DNA from: Nymphaea colorata | Taxonomy: Eukaryota; Streptophyta; Magnoliopsida; Nymphaeales; Nymphaeaceae | DNA length: 64,000 bases | Assembly (NCBI RefSeq): GCF_008831285.2 | Contig: NC_045149.1 | Location: forward strand, 2,234,001-2,298,000 | Direction of reading: 5' to 3' | Position numbers and translations under genes: made by a program | In this document: piece after piece, positions 1 to 12,470 of the stretch | Position numbering within the stretch: position 1 is the stretch's first letter | Layout: each line of letters starts with the position of its first letter | The notes under the pieces: generated by a model | Told to the model about the DNA's origin: nothing | The model's database searches: none | Seen by the model: the letters and a program-made list of their open reading frames with translations, nothing else

Positions 1-60
1 GCCCATGTTGTGAGCCAACTGAGCCTTAGCTTGCATCACTTGTGCTTGTAGTGTTGCTAC
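1..60 (-). CDS. LBD transcription factor, start of exon 2 (partial, runs off the window)
   Basis: Read on the minus strand from position 60, this opens with codons for VATLQAQVMQAKAQLAHNMG, directly after an AG acceptor at 62-61. Joined to exon 1 (ends 2491), it completes the leucine-zipper-like heptad of LOB-domain proteins: L-x6-L-x3-V-x6-L across the splice. Phase agrees, since exon 1 ends on a whole codon and this exon begins on one. In LBD genes an intron commonly lies just after the FALQQQ block, as here. The rest of the exon and the stop lie outside the window. The piece is short, so the call rests on frame, splice site and zipper continuation together. Confidence 0.82.
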
Positions 61-2490
61 CTAACAATTAAATTTAAAGTAATTGTAGGCTGTCAGAGAT
101 ATTGTTACTTGTGGAGATGACTTCAAAGCACAGGTTGCTTAAATTTTTCTTTTTTCTTTTATAATATTTTTACGGGAAAACTGCACCAAGTTTTAGGGTG
201 CAAGTGGGTCGAATTCCGATCGACTAATGCATAAGAATTAATGTTGGGTTTCCCCAATTAAATTAAAAAGTAAACAAACAAATAGAAACGAATGCCTAAT
301 GCCATACCAAACGCATCCACACCTCCTCCCAAGACGGGAGACTTTAACTATGTTTTAGGTATATATATATATATATATATATATTCTATGGTCACCTTCT
401 TTGAGGGAGCATAAGCAACATTTCATTTTATTTTCGCATCCACTCTCTCCGGTCTCACGAAAATAACAGGCTTCCTTTAAAAAAGATGCATGTGAATGAC
501 GTCCGGTAAAGGAAGATGAGGGTCGCAAACTTGCAAAATGCCTTAAAGGCTAACTCAGGCAGCTCTAAGTGGTTATACGCACGACCCTAGTGTACAATTA
601 TTTTCTTTCTATGCCAAGATGTGAGAAATAACAAAAACACCCATGCCTTGTCAAAAATTAAGCCCTGTGTAAGGCCAGAAGGTGAAAAGTAAAAAAGATG
701 AAATTTTGAAATGGCAAAATTGCCCTCATTCTCATTGGTGCATAAGTGTTGTTGCCTGCACTAGGGGGCTGTAGAGAACTTGATCTTAGCTCTAAGCTTA
801 TGTCATAAAACATCTTTGCCATTTAAAGAAAAAGTGAATTGCATGCACCACACAGTAGTACCGCACACATCCAATGAAAAGAAGAAAGAAACTGAGGAAT
901 TTCGGAATCTTTCAAAAAGAAATGTTTGTTTGGATTGTAACTTTTTTTGTCATTCTTTTTTATCGTTGTACGAAGGCTCTTCTTTTAACTGATCAGGGTA
1001 GTCTGGTCATTATACCACCTAGTGCACAATTTTTTGTACACCAAATGATGCATATAAACCACCTTCACGGTTCCAAGCAGGCTACCTGCAAAACCCTGTG
1101 GACAAAAAAATTTGTGCATATGATTGTGAAATAACCAAAATCCCATGATTAAAATATTTTTTAAAAGGTAAAAAATAATTGTAAAAAGAGTAAAAAAAAA
1201 AAAATCTAAACTAGCCATTATTTTTATAGAAAAATTCAAAAATACCGTCCACCCCTTTGGGCATACTCGTTGCTGAACATAAGTACACTCAACTCGATCT
1301 CGTTACAGAAAGTGGCTTTTCTAGCAACCAAGTAGTACAAAGACTCAAACTAGACTTATTTCATCAGTCAATCAAGCAAAAAAGTATGCCTTATGTGCTC
1401 GGTCGTTGCATTTATGCAGGAGGAAGGACCAATTTAGTACCCGGCTCGAGTACCGATCCCTCTTGCTAATTATATGCTTAATGGAATTTACCTTGGAACT
1501 GGGCCAGAATATCAAGCGCTCGAGTCGAGCGCTGAGATGGGCATTCATCCATGGGAATATTAATCCTGCAACCCTAAAGATTCTGCAATCTTGTGATTTA
1601 AGAAACCCAAAGTTCCCCAGTTTCTAGTGTCAAACCTTTTTGCCGTTTATACACAAAAACAGAGTTATGCTACAAAAGGGGCTACTGACATAAACAAGAA
1701 ACAGTGGGATTCTAAATTTGCCTAACTTGGTTTAATTAAAAGTAGTAAAGCTAGAGATCATTCGATAAATATCGAGTTTCATCCAAGCTTTTCCTAAGCT
1801 AGCATCAAGCTTTAGAATATATTGTCATTTCATTAGTCATAAACGGCAATTTTTTTCTTCTTCCACCACCAAGACTTGTTCCCCATCACTTTATGTAGTA
1901 ATAAACAATAGCAAAAATCATGATCACAAGCATCTCCATCGCATCGAGATTGCTCATGATAGAGACGTCATTTTTTACTTGTGGACGTCGATCATTTGCA
2001 ATACCACTAAAGAGGTGCGAGGTGTGCTTCTCTTGGCACAAGGAACTGATAATTGGAGAAAATTTTCCAATAACAAATTAAGCAAGATATGCAATAAAAC
2101 AGGACACGGTCAATGTGCAGTCTCTGCTCTCCAAGGTAACTGCTTGTTCAAAAAATACTTCAATTTTTGTTCTTGAGATATATATGTATATACTTATATA
2201 CACTGCAAGTCCAAATTTATGAACTGCCCGAAGACTGCTAAAGTAATTTATGAACTGCCCAAGTTACTTAAGAAGAATATAATTTGTGAAAGCGTGGACA
2301 GGACGCACATGCAAATATCTACGCAAATATCACACAAGTTCCTTATATGCTTCCATATATATATATACACATATACTCACACTGTGAGCCTCTCGCTGCA
2401 AGTGCATCCCAAAATTAAAGAGGATATCAACCTGGGGATCAGAACTGATCGGAAACGACCTTTAAAGGATAGCCTCGAGAAATTATATAC
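61..2490 (-). other. Intron of the LBD gene (2.43 kb)
   Basis: On the minus strand it runs from a GTATAT donor at 2490-2485 to an AG acceptor at 62-61. It is AT-rich. I see no coding domain in it; the short open frames around 780-1630 and 1979-2176 have no recognisable motif. It holds an (AT)n run at 361-384. Confidence 0.75.
361..384. repeat. (AT)n microsatellite
   Basis: Twelve uninterrupted AT dinucleotides, inside the LBD intron. Confidence 0.95.
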
Positions 2491-2769
2491 CTGCTGTTGC
2501 AGTGCAAAGATTTGAGAGACGCAGCCATAGACGGGGTCCTTGATGCGCGCGTCGGCCTCGTAGGCGATGGTGACAACCGCCTCGCTCCGCTCCGACGCCG
2601 GCACATGGAGCAGAAGCTTCGACACGTTGCTTGCACCGAAGATCTTATGGATGGCGGCGAACCGGGCCGCCCCTTGCTCCGAACAGAAGTACGGTGCAAA
2701 TATACAGTTCGCCACGCACTTTCTTCGGAGAAACTTGCAGGCACCACAAGGCGACCCTGCACCAGCCAT
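2491..2769 (-). CDS. LBD (LOB-domain) transcription factor, exon 1
   Basis: Plant-specific nuclear DNA-binding protein. The ATG is at 2769-2767 and 93 codons follow. The LOB C-block is clear: C-x2-C-x6-C-x3-C in [15 protein letters not shown], followed by the GAS block ([14 protein letters not shown]) and the conserved DPVYGCV and FALQQQ motifs. An open frame continues past 2491 into the intron, but homology stops at the GTATAT donor, so the exon is closed there. The zipper continues in exon 2 at 60-1. The [12 protein letters not shown] block is typical of the class I subgroup containing LBD16/18/19/29/30/33; the impression is nearest LBD19/LBD33, but that cannot be settled without an alignment. 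Members of this subgroup act in lateral-root, vascular and callus programmes; the role here is not known. Transcription is leftward, away from PARP1. Confidence 0.93.
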
Positions 2770-3010
2770 TCTCTCTGCCTCTACGACACCAACAAAGTTC
2801 AGAACAACGGCGAACGAGAGAAGAACAAGAAAAATAAGAATACAGGAATGGGATCTTTTCCTTCTTCAGAAAGGGATGATAATACTGGAAGACAAGGAAG
2901 ATTGAGTGGGGAAGCAGGGGACCCTAGCTGTTGTATAAATAAAAAAGGGTTGGAGGGGACAAGAAGGTTAACGGTGTCTTAAATTCAGGGGACATTTCTA
3001 ACTTGTGTCC
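2770..3010 (-). promoter_or_regulatory. Probable 5' UTR and core promoter of the LBD gene
   Basis: Immediately upstream of the LBD ATG. The minus strand has a pyrimidine-rich leader and an AT-rich box (ATTTATAC, from 2940 to 2933) about 165 bases before the ATG, which could be a TATA element. This is positional inference only. Confidence 0.3.
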
Positions 3011-3332
3011 GTGTCTAAATGCGGAAGTGAACGAGAACAAGAAATGGAAGAAGAAGAACAAGGAGGTGTGGGGGGGCAGACCTGAACGCGTCCTGATCAT
3101 CTGCAGAGGGCTTAAGGTGGTTTCCTCTTCCTTTGCCGAACCATGGTGATGGGTGTGCTGGGTAAAATTTTCTTTTCTTTTCTTTTAAAGGGGAAAATAA
3201 AGAAGGTAACATGTCCGCCGAATGGCCCCCTGCTTGGGAAATGGTGATACGGTTACGCTTTGACCGACAGGTGCCAGTGGGGAACTCACCTGCTACCGGG
3301 TGGCGGCATTATTGGCGCTTCTCTCCTGCATG

Positions 3333-3677
3333 CCTTAATCCGTAGATTAATTAAATGCCTCCCACGTCACTTACTTATGTGGTCATCAATAATAAATGCT
3401 TATCACATTAAAAAAATAAGCAAAATTGAATCCGAATCGGTTTGATGTAATATTTTAACCTTTTAACCAGCTATACATATTATATGCACTCTACTTGCTT
3501 ATGTAGTATATAAAAAAAAAACATTCCCGAACTATCTAGGTGCTTTGGTTTCATATTTGGGAAAGATTAAACCATGCATCAAATTTAAATCATATTTTTT
3601 TAATGTGATAAGCAATGGATAATTGATAGCCACATAACTAAGTGAGGGAGGGCGCCCTCCCTACGGTTAAGGAACTT
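3333..3677. repeat. Foldback MITE-like element
   Basis: Positions of about 3355-3420 and 3594-3660 are inverted copies of each other; the core (CTTATCACATTAAAAAAAT and its complement) is near perfect. Weaker matching extends out to TTAATCCGTAG on the left and its complement CTACGGTTAA on the right. The arms of about 65-85 bp enclose about 175 bp of AT-rich DNA. No coding capacity. No clear target duplication was found, so the superfamily is undetermined. Confidence 0.6.
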
Positions 3678-4229
3678 AGAGCATCATCTCCTGTTAATTC
3701 ATTTTATTCGTTTTCACTCTACTCTTAGAGTACAAACCTATCCAGGGGCTACGGTTGGTGATATGGAAAAATAACCATTCACCTTAAAAAAAAAAAAAGG
3801 TATGTCCCTAAGTTTTCAATCAGTATTTCTTGCAATATTTTAGTTCATGTGGTTTCTCTATAAATTCACGTCAACTCTTTTAATTGTATATTTCTTGGCA
3901 TATTAGGCGTGTACGTCATTCCTCTTATATTAAGGGAGCATTTTTTTTCACCATAGGCCTGCGGGTAGGGATGCCAATGGATTCAATTTGAATTAGATGT
4001 ACCCTTGATTGTATCTGAATCAGGTTCATGTTCCCATGAAAATCGGGCTAGGGAATCATCCCTCTATTTAAGTTGTGTTTGTTCCACTATGGATAAAAGA
4101 ATATGAAAAATACAAAATGAACAGAAAAAGCAAACTACGAAGCCCTTAGGCCATTAACATCTTCTTCCTGGTCAATAAGCCAGAAGCCCGATACGATAAC
4201 TCATTAGAAACTTCTACACATTGACTCAA

Positions 4230-4870
4230 AGAAACAAGAGAAAAAAAAAAAAAATCATCAGAATTCAAAAATCTCAAAGATTGAATCCATCCCTGCAACC
4301 ATAATTTCCAGTTAACATTGTTAGCCCTGATTGGAACTTTCACGGAATTGTCACCGATGGACTAAATAGAGAAGGCATCAATTTAGATTTCATACATGAT
4401 CATCATTCATCTATCTAACAAACATACAGTCTTTGACAACACCAGCAGTCCAAAGAAGCCCAGCAGCACATACTCTATCACCTCTCACCCATCCAGAAAC
4501 CACTTGTAACACTCATCCTTCCTGGGGCTTATTCATCCAGAAAAATCTTGGCTTAAAGCCAAAATATATTGCACAAACAACATTTTTAGACCAAGATTGC
4601 TTCAAAATCAACTCTGCACAACTATGCCAAATGCTCCATTTAATCTACTTAAGAGATTATACCCAAGCACCATATCACAGCATTAAAGCGAAGATGCTAA
4701 TACACACGGAATTCCTTACAAGAAAACCATCTGCAATACCACCAAGCCAACTCAGAGCATACATCTTGGCAAGGGACCCTATTGATTCCAAACCAAGATC
4801 AAACAAATCTCCCAAAAGCAACAATTGTAGGACAATTAAAAAGAATATGGTTTTGATTTTCAGATGTGTT
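4230..4870 (-). pseudogene. Remnant of a LINE (non-LTR) reverse-transcriptase ORF, C-terminal part
   Basis: On the minus strand near 4850-4800 the frame reads ENQNHILFNCPTIVAFG, which fits the zf-RVT segment (NHLLxxCP) that follows reverse transcriptase in plant L1 elements. It is followed by a tryptophan-rich stretch (ELAWWY, then NAVIW) of the kind seen next in that domain. Stops and frame changes are frequent, so it is not functional. The element ends were not found, and the call rests on this one segment. Confidence 0.45.
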
Positions 4871-7800
4871 CCTGCAAAATAACTCATATAGAACCTAAAG
4901 ATATACCAAATATTTGCAATCTTTATGTCTGTTAGCAGTCGACTAAAACTACCAACATAAACAGACCAGTCTTCATGTTCATGTTCATCTTCAAATACAA
5001 ATAAAGAAAAATGTATAGCTAATTATGTAAATCCAAATTAATAATATGATTCTAATCCAAATCGGACTTTTAAATGCACATCGGATTCCAAATCCTAATC
5101 TGTATTCAACTTTTAAATGCATTGAATGCAAACCACATCATGACATGATAAGAACCAAAATTCAAAATTATGGATTTTTGATGTAGGATATTTCAACCAG
5201 CAACTAGTTGCGTCATTACCCCAAACGCAAATGAAAGATTGATATAGGATATTTATTTGAAACTCAATCTGAATTCTAATTGGAATTCAATTGAATATTT
5301 ATTTAAAACTTAGTCTGAATTTAAATCTAACCTGATGTCATTTCTTAAATATGAATCCATTCCAATTTCTTAATTGAATGTTTATTTTTTTTTCTGCATT
5401 AACTCTTTTGAAGTAGTTTGGTCAGACGTCAGATGTGAATAGGATCCCTTGGCATCCATTACAGTTGAGCAGACCGGCAGTAACTCTGACATTCCATAAA
5501 GCACCATTTCGCTGTACTCTTGAACACTAGAAAGGAACCCTCCAAGCGCTTCTAATTGAAATGTTCATCTCAAACAAACACGACCCTCTACGGACTGCAT
5601 GTGTTCTTTGCGTTCTCTAAACACTAAGAACTATAGTTGGCAAATTTATGACTCAGACTCGGATCCGCAGATTACAAGGTGACTGGGTCATCGAGTATTC
5701 AAATAACTATAATTTATATTTACTGCAGCTGAATCGAACCTATGGCTGGAGTTTTATAGGCGATCCAAGCTGACTAGGGCGAATCAGCCTGGCCAATTTG
5801 CAACTGTGTTTGGAACTGCTTGCCACCCAGCCGGACAACAAGCAAAGGCTCTCCACATTACAGTGCAATATCCGGATATGCCCTCTTTTGGAAACCGTTC
5901 GCTCGGTGTTCCGCATTTTCGTGGTGCTTGTATAATCCACATGACGAGTGGAGTATGGCATATTGTAGTGAAAAGGCATTTATACAATCACAGATAAGAA
6001 AAAAATGACTATAATATTATTATATGTTTTGTCTTATTTATCATGCAAAATGTATAGCCATCATATTTTTTAGATTGGTTTTTTTTTCTTTCCCTTTTGC
6101 TATTTACGACCATTAAGCTTCTTATGTTACATGTCTATGGCCTTGCGTGGGCAATAGCCCACACAGTCCCTTGGGATGATATATTATCTAGATAGCGGTT
6201 AGCTCTCACCATATTGTTGCCCCTCAATCGTTTACCTATTTGAAATTAGTGTCCTTCAGCTAAAAAGTTTTGACTACATAGAATTTCAACAAATTGAAAG
6301 CAACTTGAGATTGATATACAAAGAATTTTGCTTATAACCAAAAGAAAGCTAAACAAAGAAACTCGCTCTCCGCGTATGCTTGTCCAGTACACCTAACTTT
6401 TTGCTCTAACTCGGCAGAGTTTTGGACGCTCATGCTAACTGGCTCATATAGGGAATTATGTTTCTCAAAAAACATGCTCAACTTTTGAAGAAAAACAAAA
6501 GAAGGAAAAAAGATGGAAGCTCTGCTTAAGTATATTTTACTTTGTGGTGTACGAGCTAAAGCTATATGTCGCACAAAATATGTAGGTAGTACTTCATGTA
6601 AAGTATAAATTAAATAGGTAGTTAAGGCAAAACTTTTGGAATTTAGGTTCCACGGATCTCTGGTCCGATGGGATCCCAGATCAGCGACCGCAGTTTTAAC
6701 AAACTATAGATTTCAGTTTTGAACCCCAGTGTGGATCTAAAATCGATGCTACGCATGGATTTGAAGTCGGACGGAGGAAGGGGAGGGGAGATCGGACCAC
6801 AAACCCGCGGGTCACTACAGATCTCAGGTCAGTGGTAATGAAACACAACCTTATGGAGGGGTTTTGTCTTTTTCATTAAAATTAGCATGGCATTGGGGTT
6901 CAAATTGTAAAAATGTTATTTTCATCTGCTAGGTAGGCCTGCCCATAAATAAATAAAAAAAGGGACTGCACACTGCAGATCTAACCTAACCTATGGAAAG
7001 GACTAAACATCAAGGATTTCAAGATACGTGCTCGCAGCCTTTTTTCTTATGGACAAAGGTTTTTCTTCTTTCTTCCTCTCTTGGTCAGCCGCCATATGAT
7101 CGGTTTCAAGACTGAGACTGACCTTCCATCAAATACTGCCAAGGATTGATAAGTATTGAATCCATGAGCGGGCATATATGTTCAAGTTCTTTCAATGAAA
7201 AAGCAAGCCATATGATTCGCTCCACTGCCAACCACAACATGTCTCAGTGAAGACCAACAAAATCATGCCCGGCCGCGTCTGCTTATCATGTCAATTTCGA
7301 GACAAGATTCCCAAAATGCCAACAACCTCATTAATCATGAAAGATCTTACAAACAATAAAAAGCACAAATGCAGTAGGCCATCTCGGAAGACATCTATCA
7401 TTATGGTTCTCAATAATTTATATGACGAAGATCACATCCAAAGGCATGAACCTAAATTTTTTAGAGCATGGTTTCGAGTGGGTGGAGTTTATATCCCGAC
7501 CACAAGCATAGTTCCAAGTTTTCTTTGTCATATCTAAACATGTGGAAGGTGATTTCATATGACCTAGCCTTCATAAAGCTACATGCATCTTTATGAAATC
7601 CACGCTCATCTAAAGAGAAATGTATACCTGAACGTAACGCCTAAAAGGGAACACGTTTATGTTATTGTTTTTAATCCAATATGAAAAACTACCGGTCTCT
7701 GCGTATATAAATCTTATGTATATAATGAAATCCTCCGGCCATCTAGATCTGTATCCAATTACAAGATCAAACACACAAGGCCAGAAGATTTCTCCGTCCA

Positions 7801-8463
7801 AATCCGGTTATATATATAAGAAAAAGAGAGAGAGAGAGAGATAAACCAGTTCTCTTTCTTTAATTTAAATATATATATATATATATTGAAGAAATACTAA
7901 CATTATAACATATATAATTAAGCCGACCTGAATTGTCATGTACTTAGGCAAAAAGCAGTCCAAAGTTTCAACTATTATAATTAACTGACCGTTTTCCCGT
8001 CTTTCTGGTCGTCCATTCGCCTCTTGGTCAAAGATAAAACCAAACGCTTTCTATCATTATTGTTTTAGCAAATAAACAAGAATGATAAAGGACAAGAAGT
8101 ACGCCCTCAATTTGAAAATTTTAAATTGTAAGTGGGTATTTTTTTAGATAATTTTCTGACAAAAGTTTGGTGGCCCCTCTAATTTACTTGAAAGATCTAG
8201 ATTAATGCAAAACTGGAGCCCATGTGAGTCAGACCAAGAAATCATGCCGAGCAAGTACTCCAGTCCCAATTCCACTAAGTGGGATCATCAATATAAGTAC
8301 AAGGAAGAATTCAAAACAAAAGAAAAAACAAATGACAGTACGGATACTTGATTGAGGTTGAATGAACAAGCTTCAACTTGGATGTACTCTCTCTCTCTCC
8401 CTCTCTCTATCTCTCTCTAACATATACATAAGATCTATTAAACTAGTTATTAAAGTTAACATT

Positions 8464-8782
8464 GGTGGTCATTGCTCTCAATTTCTGATGATATTTCACT
8501 AAATGATTTTAGACAATCTTGTTTTCCTTAATGCTGCCTAGACCAATCATGTGTGCGTTCTTCCTTACATCCATGTGAAGTTTGATCATTTTTGGTACAT
8601 TTTGGATTAGAGCGTGAATGTGTGTATGTATATATCTCAGTGGTTACTCTCAATTTGCGATGCTATTACTCTAACCATGCATGATTTTAAACATAATCTC
8701 GTTTTCCTTAATGCTGCCTGTACTAATCATGTGCGCCTTCTTACCGTTTATGTGAAGTTTGATAATTTTTTGTATATTTTGC
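8464..8782. repeat. Tandem direct duplication of about 172 bp
   Basis: Segment 8464-8605 recurs at about 8636-8782 with scattered substitutions; both contain TTTTCCTTAATGCTGCCT followed by a shared AATCATGTG..TTCTT..GTGAAGTTTGAT series. No gene is recognisable inside. It looks like a local segmental duplication in intergenic DNA. Confidence 0.7.
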
Positions 8783-8811
8783 TAAAGGACATTGCATGTG
8801 GGGATGTAAAC

Positions 8812-9122
8812 GGGATCATATGTACCAATTGTCAAGCTGATTTCATATCCAGTCAGATCTGGTAGAAGAAAAAAAATATCTATATCCGACTACTAATCAA
8901 AACTCCAATCTGCATGCAGGTTTTATAACTAAATCCAATTCCAAGTCCAAAATCTGACTGGGATTGATCTCATAAGGTACTGGCCTAATAGCATATAGAT
9001 GATCCATCTCATGCTTGCCAGATCCAAACTCTGTTCTTAAAAAGTAGGATTTGCCTCTGATTACATATGATCCAATTAGTTTGAATTAGGTAAATTCTGG
9101 ATCTGATCCACCGCTTACATCA
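8812..9122. repeat. Possible hAT-type MITE
   Basis: The left end reads GGGATGTAAACGGGATC. The right end, on the complement, reads GATGTAAGCGGTGGATC. The interior is rich in GATCC/GGATC motifs. The ends resemble short non-autonomous hAT elements, but no convincing 8-bp duplication flanks them. Confidence 0.4.
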
Positions 9123-10289
9123 TGGCTTCAGCCATTTTTTGATATAACAATTCCAGTTAGGTAGGAATACTTGACTAGTTTAAAGTGTGCCAACTTCGTA
9201 TTTCTTCCTTGGACTAATGTTCTAAATATTAACGGTGGTGATTTTATGAAACTTAAAAACTTTAATCTGAAATAGTTCCCAGGATCAAAGCCAATTTTAA
9301 GGAGGATAAGTTTTCAAGTACAAGAACATGCAATAAAAAGCTTTAGAATATAATGTGTTCCTGGTGTTTCCAAGGGTTCATTTAATAACAGAAACAAATA
9401 GCTATTGTCTCATGCACCTGCCCCAATGAAGGCAGCTTCATGAAACACTGTGACAGATTGTTCCATGAATGTGGCTTAATTTTTGACAAAAGTTCATGGG
9501 ATAATAACAGTTTGTTGGGGTTGCCAAATGGCTCCTAAGGGGACTGGAAAGATGTTTGGATGTTTTATAGACCGAAAACTCGATTGTTTTCTTCTGTTAG
9601 AGAAAACCAATAAAGAAATGAATTAAGTATAGCAGTATGTTTTCAATAAAGTTAAAGACAAAATAAGGGGAGGAGTGCACCTTGTAACCAAAAGTGAGGG
9701 CTTGCCACGAGATATATATAACGGCAGCAACAAATTTTTTTTTGTCATGAACCGACAAATCCAAGTCTAAATCAGGTTGGCACATCTTCTACCTTGTATA
9801 AAATATTAGGAGAATCAGTGGTCGTCAGTGCGAGTTGTATGAAATACCAGGTGACCCGATCTGAGTTCATAAATCGAGCTATTCATCACCTATAAGACAA
9901 ATATCATCTTACCCCATGTTTTTTGCCTAAAGAAAATTTATTGCAGGCAGGAGATGATGAGGACATTTTATTATAAAGCATAAGACAATAAAGTTTTATT
10001 TCTAAAACCAATTATCGACGAGCCAAACCCAACACAAATATGTGATAGAGATTTATATGGAAAAGACTTATGAATAAACTTGTCTAATGGAGCAGAGTTG
10101 AACATATATCATCCACACTGCACGCACATCCTATTATTTTCTTCCTAGCTCTAAAGGGTAGTTTCTTGGTTTGGAAGCGAAAGCCAGTTCAACAATAGAA
10201 AGCTTTCTTCGTCACCTGAAGTTATGCAAAAGTGTCTAGGACCAATCCACACACACAGCATAAGATAAGACGGTCAGGAGCAAAAGCAA

Positions 10290-10606
10290 GGTAATGTTGG
10301 GCATTGGGCCGGGCCGCCGGCGAGTACCCTGCCTCGGCCGAGCCCTAAAAAAATGATACCGATCTGGACCGATAATTTATCGAACCGATAAGCTTGGGTG
10401 GGTTCAATATTTATTTTATTATTATTATATATATAATATTTTATTACAATTAATTATATACATATATATTATTTTATATTTAAAAATATATATTTTTAAA
10501 TATAATCGAGCCAGGCTGGTGTTTCTGGTGTTTTAATGGTCGGGTGGGTTTTGAGCCTGCCCAATCCCATCTTTTTATTGGGCTGGAGCAGCCCGATGCC
10601 AAGCTT
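10290..10606. repeat. Possible hAT-type MITE, GGGCCGGGCC-ended
   Basis: The left end TTGGGCATTGGGCCGG is matched by the complement of the right end (TTGGCATCGGGCTGC). GC-rich ends enclose a very AT-rich centre (10400-10500). It shares the GGGCAT(C/T)GGGCCGG end motif with the element at 38359-38995, suggesting one family. Target duplication not found. Confidence 0.45.
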
Positions 10607-11651
10607 AAGCAGGACACCACCCAGATTTCAAAAAAACTAACAATGTACAAGTAAATTTTAGTTTACTGTCTAAAAACATTTGACAATTTTTATTTCCACC
10701 TTTAGTAGAATTTAGTAGAATTTTGAATCGATTGTTTGAGCCCTACAAAAAAAAATTCTTGGCAGTTCTGGAGCCCGTTAAGTTTCAACCAAATAAAAAA
10801 TCATATAATTTATATGGGCATCGTAAACATATGTGTACGTGTGGGTGAGAAGAGAAAAAGGAGACAAGGAAAGATCATCTGTAAGTCATGGGTTACCCCA
10901 ACAGTCACTGCACAATTTTCGGATCGCCAATCCAAAAAGATGACCTTGGAAAGTAAAGATTGTGTCCATTTGGTAGAAGCCGACATTCTTTGACATACGT
11001 CCCAAAGGGGTTACCCTAACTTATTTGGTTGAACTCGCAGCCAAGCCGGTACAAATCTCATTGTCAATTCAATTTCTATAAGTTACTCGAATTGCAAACA
11101 CGTTCTACCCAAGGTTCACTGACCTCTTTGTGCTGGAAGTCAAACAGCTCATATGTCTACGGCCTCGAGGGCTGCGATGGGAGCACAGAAGCATATCCGG
11201 CTTGTTGCAAACAGGCACTGCGAAATAAAAAGGCAATAAAGCTCTAAAATTTTTTTCATTTTCCGTCGTCAAATGTCGTAAAAGTTAGTTAACTAGAAAC
11301 TATCAACCCAATGGCAGAAGCTGGTGGACCCGTCCAGGATCTATAAATCACCTTTCCTGAAGAGGTTAAACCGGTGATTCAAAAGTAAACGTCCAGTAAT
11401 AGAAAACGCGAGTCGAAACCTAAAGTTTGATACCGAGACTACGGATTGATCGCATACGAACAACTAGCAGAGTTTACGCCAATGTCTCTGTGAGCACTGA
11501 AACGTGGAATTGTTGGAGCTCAAATAAGTTTTAGCATGAGAACGACTAGATACATCCTGCCCATCAGATGCAGATGCAAACTGAACCACAAAAACCCAAT
11601 CAGACTGAAGCCATTCGCAGATGCAAACAGAGCAACCTGACAGACTGAAGC

Positions 11652-11654
<3 letters not shown>

Positions 11655-11699
<45 letters not shown>

Positions 11700-11728
11700 C
11701 TCTCTCCCTCTATATATATATATATATA
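11655..11728. repeat. (CT)n followed by (TA)n microsatellite in the PARP1 3' flank
   Basis: A near-pure CT run of about 55 bases passes into a TA run. On the minus strand this lies 130-200 bases downstream of the PARP1 stop, so it may be transcribed in the 3' UTR. The preceding 20-base motif CAGACTGAAGCCATTC occurs twice (near 11600 and 11640). Confidence 0.9.
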
Positions 11729-11854
11729 GAACACCTAAAACCTGCATCGCACTAGCAATCCAAAATTTATACATATCTCAGCGCGCCCTTCAAAATGCAG
11801 TGCCACAGTGCCATGGTCTTGTATCCCCATATGTTTATCCAAATAGTTGCATAG

Positions 11855-12470
11855 TTACCTCTTGTGATGAAACCTTACCTTGAGCAGAAACTGCATTTTC
11901 ACCTATCCAAAGAAAAGGAAAAGGTAAAGCATACATACACATGCCACCGAGTAGATTATCATGAATAACTCAGAAGGTGCTGAAATCAGTGAAGTTTTGC
12001 TCGTCAGTGGTATGCAACAAAAGAGAGAGACAGCTGCTGTTCTTAAAAGGTGACTGAAAACCTAAAAAGACTGACCTGTGATGTATTATAAACTATGTAC
12101 TCATTGTACATGAGTTCAGATGCCCTAATACGCGATGAAACTGGCTTGCCGCATGGCACGACAACTTCATCCTTCCATTTTTCATAGTCCGACAGTTTAG
12201 GCATGGTTTTGCCTATCCCTTTGGTTGAGTGCTTGCCTTCAGGAGGTCTTTCCATATACTGGCGAAATAAATTGGCGACCATTCATCAGTTCCAAATAAA
12301 ACATGAGATCAACATCCAAAATTGTTACTTACTGTTGCTTTCTTGAGCTCATACATCTCCCCTAAAGAAACTTCACTGAGAAGCATCAAGCCCACTGGGT
12401 CCTTCTTATCAGTGTAACAATATTGTGCACTCTTACTGACCAGGTCCGCAAAATAGATGCCTTTACCAAA
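11855..12470 (-). CDS. PARP1: PARP1 exons 18-20: end of the catalytic domain and stop
   Basis: Exon 18 (12470-12333) reads [20 protein letters not shown] with triad residue Y866. Exon 19 (12258-12076) has [11 protein letters not shown] and [12 protein letters not shown] with the catalytic glutamate E959. Exon 20 (11902-11855) gives [15 protein letters not shown] and TAA. The exon 18 donor is the consensus GTAAGTAA. Introns are 74 and 173 bp. Confidence 0.95.

Noticed and set aside
2497-2982. Plus-strand open frame of 161 codons opposite LBD exon 1
   Set aside because: Antisense shadow of the GC-richer LBD exon.
5740-6008. Four overlapping open frames on both strands
   Set aside because: Mutually antisense shadows without motifs.
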